From: Saccoglossus kowalevskii
Lineage: Eukaryota > Hemichordata > Enteropneusta > Harrimaniidae
Direction of reading: 5' to 3'
Assembly (NCBI RefSeq): GCF_000003605.2
Contig: NW_003134342.1
Location: 131,604-171,230, forward strand
Length of the DNA: 39,627 bases
In this document: positions 30,201 through 38,308 of the stretch, in pieces
Position numbering within the stretch: the stretch's first letter is position 1
Layout: each line of letters opens with the position of its first letter
Position numbers and translations under genes: made by a program
The notes under the pieces: generated by a model
Told to the model about the DNA's origin: nothing
Databases searched by the model: none
Seen by the model: only the letters and a program-made list of their open reading frames with translations

Positions 30201-33000
30201 AGAATCTCCGCGCAAAATAAAACCGAGAGAAAATTGGTCTCAGGGCGATGAGACAGATACGTCTCGGTCATCACAGCACGATTCTATTACGTTATCGCCC
30301 AAATCTAAAATACCCCCTTCAACTAAACAAACATCGAATAAATCTTCACCAAGTGAGAACATTGAAACGTTTTACACCACACCAACAACACAGTCGGCGT
30401 CAGAAACGTATTATACGAAAACTATGACATCACCATTAAATTCGACGTCATACTGGAATAATATGATATTATCGTCAAGAACAACATCTCAAACTAAATC
30501 ATCGCCAAAAAGTTCCGTTTCTGGGGAGTTTTATTCGAAACATGCGACAGCATCACCACGAAGTACGCCATCAGAGCGGTGCTCCTCGCCAAGTTCAACC
30601 TCAGAACAGTTTTATTCAAATTCGGTGACGTCAATACCTAGTTCCATGGCGTCAAATTCTTACACGAAACCAATGACGACATCATCTATATTAACCTCTG
30701 AACGATTTGACAAGGATCGAGGCATCGGTTCAAGGTCGCGGAGTTTTAGTCCAACAACTTTCAAAGTAAAAACTGGCGATACGGACTTGCCGGGATCTCC
30801 CACCCGATTCTTTGTTCAAATAAAACCCTTAAAAACATCACCTACTAAAGAAGATATAGAAATTGCACCGCCAACAAAGACTACTTCCAGCAGTCAAACT
30901 GATTTAACGCTGACTGGTATGACGAGATATGACATCATCGCCCACTCGGTGGAAAATCTACCAGGAACCCTTGCAAAATACCCAACTTCGCCCAATCTCG
31001 CCAATCCGATGCCATTATCATCATTTGGCATGGACTATGAGGACATCGACGAAAATAAGGACTCATGGAGGAAAAGTGATTCTGTCTTGACTCGACCTAA
31101 ACGTACATTCGGTCTTAGCGACTTTCACCAAAGGCCCCCTGAAAGTAGGTCTTTGCAAGAAAGTTACCGTTCTTTGAGAAAAAGCGAGACGTCAAACGTA
31201 GGGAAAAAAATCGATTTACCAACTGTGAACGAGGAGGGACTTTTTGAATTTGAGTCAGGTCAAAGTCAGGACAGAGAACAAAATTTTTTCCCTGAACAAA
31301 AAAGACCGTCAAAATCAATGGAAAATTTGAAATTATTTCACGAACTTTCTGCTCCATTTTCTATAAAGAAGGCTTCATTGAGTGTGAACGACCTATCGGG
31401 TCGTCCCAAACTGCAACCCGATCCACATTTCAACCCCGATGGTAGCAGGAAGGAAGGATCTCACGAATTTCCAATGGTGTCGTACTCAAGCCAAGACTTG
31501 TCCAGGAGGGAAAAACCCGGAAGTCATCATGATTTAACCGTAACTATAACGGACACGTCGCTAGATGCGGATGGCAGCTTTACCAGGCGTCCCTTTCAGA
31601 GTACGGACAGTTTAATGTCAAGCGAAGTCAGCTACCAAGCACCAGGAACTAATATGGAAGAAGTGATTGACAGTTTGTTGGCTTTATCGCCAAGTCCAAC
31701 ATCGAGTACATTTAATTTAGGGCTCGATCGGGACAAAGAGCGTGAATTCGCGGAACTCAGCTTCTTTGATTTGCCGTCGAGTCCCATGAAAGACGAGGAC
31801 GAACCTCCGTCCACTGACGTCAGCACAGCAACACTTGATTCAGTGATCGTCATTTCGCCAACAACAGATTCGAACGATTGTGTGAGCCGAGAAGAAACAT
31901 TCGACTTCGGCAGCGATTGTCATACTTTTGACGACGAGAAAGAAATTGATGACGAAAAGGAAGACATATTAGGGGAAGAGTTAATTATGGTTAAATGTCG
32001 ATACAAAAAATGTGGCAAAAATATGCCATTGAGAGAAGCTAGAAACACTTATAAATCTTGTCATAATTGCTACACCTACTACTGTTCGCGTGACTGTCGC
32101 AAAGCACACTGGGAGAAACACAAAAAGAAATGTATTTTCAGTCGCGTGAGTAGCGCCTGTAAACACGTGATATATCATAGCAGACACAATGAAGACTGTC
32201 TACAATCACTCTCGCGAATGGCGAGAACTGGGTATCTATCGCGAGGGAGAGGATGCATTACACTTCTCTTCGCTGATCCAGAAATCGCGGAAGAATACCT
32301 AAAATATGGGGTGAATGGATGCGAAATACCACCAACGTATACGTCTGCCAGAGAATTGGAAGAATCCGGCGTGACTGGTGAACACATGCAGCTATTAATA
32401 AAAATGTGTAAATCATATAATCCCGAATATAAATTTGTAGTTAACGTCGCAATTGTAGTTAGCAACGAGCCGCCGATTAAACCCCTTCCGAGACACGAGG
32501 GGACTACCATTAAGAAATGCGCCAAACTGAGACTGAGTCAAAATATGAGCCCCAAAAGAGAGATGAAACCAATCCCGGAAGATTCGGATACGTTAATCCT
32601 GACAGCGCCTCCTGGGAGCCCTTCAAGAGGAGGACTCGATAAGAAATCGCGACAGGTATGTTTTATTAATATCCAACGAAATCTACGACAGCGTGGAGTA
32701 AGTCTACGTCATCGATACCCTCGCGTGTACGATAAATTATGTGCGTGGGTAGAAGACAACGAAAACTTCGCTCCTATGTCTATCTATCCCTACGATACAC
32801 GCACCGGCAAACAGTTCATGTGCGTTATTATGCCAACGTCCGATCCAGACGAACTTGAGTGGGCAAGAAATCCCGAAGTGCTGGAATGTATCGATCTGGA
32901 CGCGGAGATTGAACGACTTGAGACAAGTGTCGTTCTGGCCATGGAAGAGACGGGGAAAACCCCACCACAGATAAAAAGCCCAAGAAGTCCAAGATATTGA
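25512..33000 (+). CDS. AJM1: AJM1-like apical junction component with MYND-type zinc finger (complete CDS, two exons)
   Basis: The coding exons are 25512-27257 and 28078-33000, joined across a phase 0 intron with gtgagt donor and polypyrimidine-tttacag acceptor; together they give 2222 aa. Residues 1 to about 1880 are mostly disordered: Ser/Thr/Pro-rich, with many SPR/SPK/TSP sites and an acidic stretch near 118-136. Residues 1889-1934 form a MYND-like zinc finger, and about 1935-2222 form a conserved C-terminal region (phrases YLSRGRG, YNPEYKFVVNVAIV, KKCAKLRLSQ). This finger plus C-terminal region matches my memory of the AJM1 (C9orf172) family, homologs of C. elegans apical junction molecule AJM-1, which sits at the apical junctions of epithelia. 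The human protein is about 976 aa, so this one is more than twice as long, mainly in the disordered part. The start is the first ATG in a frame open from 25344; further 5' exons cannot be excluded. Confidence 0.85.
27258..28077 (+). other. AJM1: AJM1 intron 1
   Basis: 820 bp, GTGAGT at the 5' end and a strong pyrimidine tract (tttctttcttttcttttg) before tttacag at the 3' end. Phase 0: frames of both exons join without a stop. No repeat or gene-like frame inside. Confidence 0.85.
28078..33000 (+). CDS. AJM1: AJM1 exon 2 (residues 583-2222)
   Basis: It opens with GDVHNPREDKLNARNKRSPI in frame with exon 1 and runs 1640 codons to TGA at 32998-33000. Notable parts are PPTY at 806-809, 1093-1096 and 2000-2003; LPEWF at 952-956; three SPW(E/Q)LR repeats at 1056, 1076 and 1120; SKIP at 1325-1328 and TSIP at 1433-1436; a Tyr/Ser/Thr repeat zone encoded by about 30360-30705; the MYND-like finger at 1889-1934; and the conserved C-terminal region. 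A 4.9-kb uninterrupted coding exon is unusual but the frame is clean. Confidence 0.9.
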   Translation, partial: GDVHNPREDKLNARNKRSPIVGIDPTALDGVYGTDTGRSQPRDTGMSLPYATCTAPESRNAQIEEREHISLSRDARTESSNGGSAIRVCAHTDTESDSRHKVDVRPRSPREVNAAARRAFFAEGGDSSADSVSMAFQKRFRGKVDTYEASIISHAVTPISPTRTRQYEVTRRRPEHRAAPAMSPVSAKIINQTTNRENPRYVSESSSQNQDNRTIKDNSRPREPPTYRSIVNSIENALARADKKDESMRTNYQRSPTRMTGNPLPSPPPLSLMANTPRKKKPHISCTFANIAEVHEISDGQTTDEDTVTSENVKSNDYRYSALAPRTSIERNSHFDYRETDLDSIERRQGDIATTAEERRIQNSLNSLDLPEWFKHSDVVRKSVEKSSGRQSQSYRYSFPPHTAPPKINPPNSIPPSILKVTANRLPHDTSPQPRYRDEYLPSEQFSSHGVAISSSSSSIKKPSESTSPRQRGSPWELRSSSVREYSHTVVTESPWQLRTTSPSDVTLRQPPTYTSSPKQKSQMTSPRQHALPKEYESPWELRSTSSSIESTPRHQSLYSNSLGSGTSNPSQKTNSALNGGHQRTQYDTTDLIMPPPEFQTQQPDTVTDSILLNRKATQSVTDTPPHRRMTKQKRPSSFHFETRPLLNEVTQESKSSQPTQQIKTPSSPIKTPMKHITSPDKTKYKCPSASSPKKSGADTTFKLRDLPESPRKIKPRENWSQGDETDTSRSSQHDSITLSPKSKIPPSTKQTSNKSSPSENIETFYTTPTTQSASETYYTKTMTSPLNSTSYWNNMILSSRTTSQTKSSPKSSVSGEFYSKHATASPRSTPSERCSSPSSTSEQFYSNSVTSIPSSMASNSYTKPMTTSSILTSERFDKDRGIGSRSRSFSPTTFKVKTGDTDLPGSPTRFFVQIKPLKTSPTKEDIEIAPPTKTTSSSQTDLTLTGMTRYDIIAHSVENLPGTLAKYPTSPNLANPMPLSSFGMDYEDIDENKDSWRKSDSVLTRPKRTFGLSDFHQRPPESRSLQESYRSLRKSETSNVGKKIDLPTVNEEGLFEFESGQSQDREQNFFPEQKRPSKSMENLKLFHELSAPFSIKKASLSVNDLSGRPKLQPDPHFNPDGSRKEGSHEFPMVSYSSQDLSRREKPGSHHDLTVTITDTSLDADGSFTRRPFQSTDSLMSSEVSYQAPGTNMEEVIDSLLALSPSPTSSTFNLGLDRDKEREFAELSFFDLPSSPMKDEDEPPSTDVSTATLDSVIVISPTTDSNDCVSREETFDFGSDCHTFDDEKEIDDEKEDILGEELIMVKCRYKKCGKNMPLREARNTYKSCHNCYTYYCSRDCRKAHWEKHKKKCIFSRVSSACKHVIYHSRHNEDCLQSLSRMARTGYLSRGRGCITLLFADPEIAEEYLKYGVNGCEIPPTYTSARELEESGVTGEHMQLLIKMCKSYNPEYKFVVNVAIVVSNEPPIKPLPRHEGTTIKKCAKLRLSQNMSPKREMKPIPEDSDTLILTAPPGSPSRGGLDKKSRQVCFINIQRNLRQRGVSLRHRYPRVYDKLCAWVEDNENFAPMSIYPYDTRTGKQFMCVIMPTSDPDELEWARNPEVLECIDLDAEIERLETSVVLAMEETGKTPPQIKSPRSPRY
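29497..29706 (+). repeat. Three SPW(E/Q)LR peptide repeats within AJM1
   Basis: SPWELRSSS (from 29497), SPWQLRTTS (from 29557) and SPWELRSTS (from 29689) begin at residues 1056, 1076 and 1120. The DNA words ccatgggaattgaga, ccatggcaactgaga and ccatgggaactgaga are also alike, so these are local duplications. Tryptophan within an otherwise disordered Ser/Pro region suggests a linear binding motif. Confidence 0.85.
30360..30705 (+). repeat. Degenerate Y-[ST]-K peptide repeat zone within AJM1
   Basis: Related phrases follow one another: ETFYTTPTT, ETYYTKTMTSP, GEFYSKHATASP, EQFYSNSVTSIP and NSYTKPMTTSS, all Ser/Thr-rich with a Tyr and often a Lys. They look like diverged duplications of one short unit. 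Confidence 0.6.
31996..32133 (+). other. AJM1: MYND-like zinc finger of AJM1 (residues 1889-1934)
   Basis: Ligand candidates are C1889, C1894, C1910, C1913, C1918, C1922, H1926 (or H1930) and C1934. The later part (CHNC, YCSRDC, H-x3-H, C) has the typical MYND spacing C-x2-C-x4-C-x3-C-x7-(H)-x3-C. The first pair is C-x4-C rather than the usual C-x2-C. MYND fingers bind proline-rich peptides in other proteins; the partner here is unknown. Confidence 0.85.
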
Positions 33001-33954
33001 ACACGTTAAATAATATACACGTACAGTGGTGCTAGTTCATTGTTTTTAACTGAATTATAAAACAAATGAAAACTTATTCTAGCCAGACGAAAAATTAAAT
33101 ATACACACAGATAAGAAAGATAACAACAATAGTTGGTCATTTCTAGCAACTAACTCCAGAGGTGGTTGTCATGAATACACGACGGACCGGCAAAATGGTT
33201 TATCTTCGAAGACCAAATTAATGTCGACCTATTTCCAAGTGTCGTCCAAGGTTTATAAATCAACAGATGGTTGCCATAGATACGCTTGCGTTCTCCGCAG
33301 CAGCGACTTGGACGCATATGTATTTCTTTTGAAAAAAAATACACAAAAACACGAACACGGGTGAGCGTGGCCGCAATGAACCACATAGACATTTGTCTAG
33401 GATTCTGGCCAATATATTTACTAGTACCATAAATAGGGTTAGATTCAAAACGATGCCGAATTGGAAATATAGGACGGTTCCCGGCGTTTGTCTAGAATCC
33501 ACGTAAAACCATAGGGATTAATTCTGGGTTAAACGCAACGATTGGGAAATGTATAATAATGACATTTAGGAATGTGGCTTACTGACGATTCTAATCCAAA
33601 CGTACAGTGGAATATAGCTACGTCACTCGGGATTAATATCTCAGAAGGCTGTCTCGTCAAGTGGATATTTGTCTCACGCACATATAATCGGATTATTGAA
33701 CTTGAATCCTAACGAGATTGCTGTATTGATCGTGTCAATTTATAATTTAAATCGGGGTTATGAGAACAGTATATCGTATTAGCTTGCAGGGCGAATCGCC
33801 GGCTGCATTGTCCATTCCAGTCAGCGTGTATGATATGTATCGGGGAGCATGTTGGAACTGTGCCAATCGGATAAGAACTTTAAAGTTGTGTGAATAAAGG
33901 AATATCTCGCGAATCGGGGGACTTACTGTCTCATCTAATGATACAATAAGACAA
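33001..33954. other. AJM1 3' UTR and flank
   Basis: The first polyadenylation-type hexamers after the stop are ATTAAA at 33094-33099 and AATAAA at 33893-33898. No coding-like frame; the open frames here are on the opposite strand and unremarkable. Confidence 0.45.
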
Positions 33955-34122
33955 TAGATTGTATAAAACAACAACAGCAGCCCGAGTAGAAACAATAAAA
34001 GTCAATGGAATGTACAAAACAACGACATCAGCGGGAACAATAGAATTTACAAAACAATATAAACGGGAACAATAGAAGACAATGGAATTTGAAAAACAAC
34101 AACAGCAGTGGGAACTAGTGAC
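33955..34122. repeat. Diverged tandem repeat, 35-55 bp unit, about four copies
   Basis: Copies share tttacaaaacaacaacag- and cgggaacaatagaa-like words (…gtataaaacaacaacagcag, gtacaaaacaacgacatcag, tttacaaaacaatataaacg, ttgaaaaacaacaacagcag). Unit length varies because of internal deletions. Confidence 0.65.
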
Positions 34123-34780
34123 ACGGCAGGTGAGCCATTATTGATTTTTTTTCTTCTATTTTTGTTAATACTACATGCTTGTCATGATACAGGAGATGAA
34201 TGACGTATGAATGATTGAATATGCTTGAATACACTACTTTATTTGTTAAACACCACTCAACTATTTAACTTGCGAATAACCTCGGCCCACGGTTTCACCA
34301 GAGAACGCCCACAGGTTAATTTTGACGGAAGGCGCAAGGGCGAGTGGTTTAAATAAGAAGATTGGTTCTAAATGTCCCATATTTTATATATCCTGGTTAT
34401 TTTGGACGTGCACGTCAATACACACTTGTACCGTGTTAATTTGAATAAAAAACAAAATACTTTAAAATCATACGCCTGAACACAAAACACAGATGCATAT
34501 TTGTATATAATATTCATACATACAAGCAATCCATACAATTCAATTTCAAGCAAATTGACTGTATAGACGTGGTGTTGGTCAGATTACAAAACTATTCAAT
34601 TAATCGCAGCCGCCACAATATACGCCAATTTTCATAAAACCATTGACAAACTATTTTGGGAAGGCTCGTTTAACTATTATTAGCGACAGCAGTTGGATTA
34701 CGTTTATTTTCATATTATGACATCAGTTCTCCTGATTTTACGGGGTTGCATCTTTTGTGAGGAGTTTTTAAAACTCTTGC
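34123..34780. other. AT-rich intergenic DNA
   Basis: No supported feature is seen. An AATAAA lies near 34443. Confidence 0.4.

Positions 34781-34781
<1 letters not shown>

Positions 34782-34836
<55 letters not shown>
34782..34836. repeat. (TAA)n microsatellite, about 18 units
   Basis: An uninterrupted run of ataataata repeats about 54 bp long, of a length expected to be polymorphic. Confidence 0.97.
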
Positions 34837-34838
<2 letters not shown>

Positions 34839-37057
34839 CATATACCTTAAAAACTAAGACCTTTGATCGAATATTAAACCAGCAATATACCTTATATATG
34901 GCCGCTGAAATCTCGTTGAAAGCGAGACAGCCCGGCGTTTTGCTCCTCTCATAGATTCAATTGTCATCGCGTCAACTGTCCCGGATGTGTTGAACCATGA
35001 TATTCGGAACAGTGGATTTGACTATTTCAGCACCAATTCCATTTTTTCATCACAATATCACAAAAGTCCCGTTTATAGTTTACAATTTTCTTCCGAAGAT
35101 TGGGAGAAAAATATCCAAATTGAAAATTGACTCAAATTTTGTCTGTTGGCTCCAAAATTTGGGTTTATTTTCAGAAATATAATAAAAAAAAAAGTGAAGA
35201 AAAATTTGGGCGGGAAAGTCTGGTGGTGGAAAGAGAGAGAATGGAGCGTTATTTGGGGACAAAAACAAGTCTCGTGGCGCTCTTGTTGACAAAATATTCT
35301 GTATATACAATATAAAAACTTTAAAGTAAAATCTTACTCATAAATAAAATTTATTCAATTTGCAATATATTCTCCTGCCGGCCAATATAAGAATGTCGTC
35401 TTAAAACAAGTTTGTTTATTTACAAAATGATGGTTATATTTTAGGGATTGAAGGTTATTTGTCAGTGTTAGAACGCCTTTACCATTGTTTTATGGTGGAG
35501 ATTTTTGGTACGATGGAGTTAGCTAGTGATTTGTTGTGGAACATTTATATATCATTACTTGATCGACCCGGGCACATTTTGTAAACTTGGGTTGTTTAAA
35601 CAAATCCTGGTTTTAAAGAAGTGATCACAAAAGGTTTGTTTCAACATCTATGGAAATGTTCTATAAATAGCATTTTAAAATAAAATTTGGTTACCATGGT
35701 GCTATATAGCTCCACGATTGTTCATAATTATTATAAAGAAAATAACGTTGTTTTGCGATTTATGACCAACTTTCTCAACATATGATCTGCCAATGGAGGT
35801 GTTTCCAATCTGATGGGTTGAAATAGTTTGATAATTGTTGTGAAAGAAGTGGATGTAGAAGTTAAATGTTGATCTGAATAAAATGCATCTCTCCTTGTGA
35901 ACAAGTAACGTACACGAGGGACCCATATCATCGCTACATCATACACTACGTGGTGCAATGACTGTTCGCAGTTTTGCAGAAAGTAAGAATTAATTCTAAA
36001 CCAACCAACGGTGATTTACCGGAACTAAAATTCTAAATTACACGTTATAAGATTTCGAGGTAAATATCAGCGGTTGTCATGGTGATATCGAACTTTGTTA
36101 TTATTGGTATCTCTAAAGACGAGTTTCGGGTTCCTTGGTTGCCAAGCTACAATGGTGCGCATGAAGGGGATTGAATCAACGTAGAGGATGATAGCAGAAT
36201 TGTAATATTAGGAAAATATTTTACTATACCATCTTCAGTTATGTCCCGAACATATTGATTTTAGACACACACGTGGCCTTTGGAAGTTTATGAAATGTTA
36301 ATAAAATATAGAAAACGTGTTTCACATCCATTCACATACAATGACGTTGGACGTACCTTTTTTAAAATATCTCTTAAATAGTTGTTTCTGTTGTGGGCGC
36401 GCTCAGTACCAATCGGGAAACATACACCGAAACTCGAAACTCGACTGTTACTACTTTTCGTTGCTGTACGTATACAATTAAGTAATGTACTACCTCTGAT
36501 ACAATATATTCTCACACAGTAAAACCTTTTCCAATTTACACGCAACGAGATTACACTTACAACTGGAAAACGTCGTATTAATTTTAAACACGAGATAAAA
36601 TATAAATGCAATCTGATGTCAGTAGGGTCAACTTGAAAACATTTTAAGCTTTCTACTTCGATAAGTGTAACTCATTGAAAATAGATCGATTTTTAGCATT
36701 TCTACTTTATAAACAAGTTGAAACACGGTTCCATTTAACTTCAAACTTTTGACAACACAGTGTAATTAAATTAGTAGTTTTTATAGTTGTATTTCATTTT
36801 ATGATAGTTCATATATTCAAAGCTCTGTTTTCACTAAGCTTCTCTCAGAAATGGCTGCACTGTGTGGGTGTGATTTATGCCGAAAAGTCAAAATAGCGAA
36901 CACTGATTTATTGTTGCATTACATTGGCGTCCGATAGATAGGGGTTTTACATCGATTTTAAATCACGGTTCATGTACGTCAGCGTAAATTGTAACGACTT
37001 TTAAAGCCTATGGGGGAAAATAAATATTATCCCACCCGTTTTATGAATGCCGATTTA
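34837..37057. other. AT-rich intergenic DNA
   Basis: No exon, RNA gene or array can be supported. The short frame beginning ATGGCTGCACTGTGTGGGTG near 36850 ends after about 25 codons and is not recognisable. Confidence 0.4.
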
Positions 37058-37245
37058 TCTTATGCACGCTCGTTTTTCTTGTGCACACGTTTTATCTTGT
37101 GCACGCCTGTTTATTTTGTGCACTTATTTTATCTTATGCACACCTGCATTTTCTTGTACACACCGTTTTATCTTATGCACGCTTGTTTTTCTTGTGCATA
37201 CGTTTTATCTTATGCACGTCCGCTCTATCTTGTGAACGCCGTTTC
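37058..37245. repeat. 17-20 bp minisatellite with TTGTGCAC/TTATGCAC core, about ten copies
   Basis: Units such as cttatgcacgctcgttttt and cttgtgcacacgttttat follow each other with 17-20 bp periods. Longer (about 20 bp) and shorter (about 18 bp) units often alternate. The lack of stops in the unit creates overlapping open frames in all three plus frames (37010-37299), which are not genes. Confidence 0.9.
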
Positions 37246-37808
37246 AAACGCCACATGTTAGCATCTATAATAGGACGGAAGGAATATCTACGTTGTTGAA
37301 CGCCGGTGTAATTTAAAATGTTTGCCAACTACGATGCTCCCAATATATGGTGAGCATTAATAGTTCATTTGGTTTATTAAAATTGATTTTTAATTTGTTT
37401 TCACATAGTAGATTTAAAAAAAAAGAAGTGGTGGACCGTCTCCGATTAAATTGAAGAGACGGACAACCCCTAATTTTACTAAGTACGCATGACTGATACA
37501 TGTCCAAAGCCATGATGAACAGAATAACCACACGACGAGTTAAATTAAATTGAATTGATTGGAATAATAGCAGCACCGTGTACACCACTCAAGCACCTTT
37601 CAGTGGAGTTAGGTCGATATTGCCGATAATTAACGTGAAGAATAGATCGTAATTTGAAAAGCCAGGATTATCGCAACATCCCCCTTTTCATCCTCCAGTC
37701 ATATATACGTTATCTCCCAGACTACATTTTAATCAATTACCTGGCCACTTGGTCACCTAAACCCACGCCGTTACTCACTTCTGCAGTTTTATATCTACTT
37801 ATAAAAGG
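37246..37808. other. Intergenic DNA without recognisable features
   Basis: No coding-like frame or repeat is visible. Confidence 0.4.
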
Positions 37809-37940
37809 TTAAAGGGCGGTAGTCGTCGCACAGCGCGTGTCGAATTTCATGTAAACAAGCAATGTATTTTACACGCGTTGTATACGTCGCTATGAGTCTC
37901 ATATCGAACAGGACGCGGCGCGACGACCACCGCCCTTTAA
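37809..37940. mobile_element. TTAA-flanked MITE, subtype A termini, short form
   Basis: It begins ttaaagggcggtagtcgtcg and ends gcgcgacgaccaccgccctt followed by taa. The termini match subtype A closely, but the 132-bp interior (tcgaatttcatgtaaacaag) resembles the element at 16481-16606 instead, so it is a mosaic or an intermediate form. Non-coding. Confidence 0.9.
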
Positions 37941-38143
37941 CGCTGTCTGCAGCATCAACACTTGTTAAAAGTTTAGACGATTTTGATTGCTTGTTCCGGT
38001 GGGAATTTTGGTGATGGGCAGATTTTCATTAAATTGCGGCTATATAAACGAAAATACCGCAACTCACAAATAAGTTGGGATTAACGACTTTTATAGACTT
38101 CCTTGAAAGAGTTCATTTACTGTGAATAGGTCAAGTGGAGAGG

Positions 38144-38308
38144 TTAAAGCGGGGGAGTCGTCACCTGCGCATGCGTCAGATAGCCATAGCGTGTTATTGT
38201 TTACAAACAAACGTCTACCCATGAGCTTTTGCGTTTTTAGCGTGTGTTGTTATCGTCGCTTGGGACTCAATTCCCGCGCGTGCGCAGGTGACGACACTCC
38301 CGCTTTAA
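38144..38308. mobile_element. TTAA-flanked MITE, subtype B, copy 3
   Basis: It begins ttaaagcgggggagtcgtca and ends gcaggtgacgacactcccgc followed by tttaa. 165 bp, the best preserved of the three subtype B copies, with the shared inner word ttgtttacaaacaa. Confidence 0.92.

Noticed and set aside
37010-37299. Three overlapping plus-strand frames rich in Cys, Leu and His
   Set aside because: They translate the 17-20 bp minisatellite in all three frames, so the openness comes from the repeat unit, not from selection.
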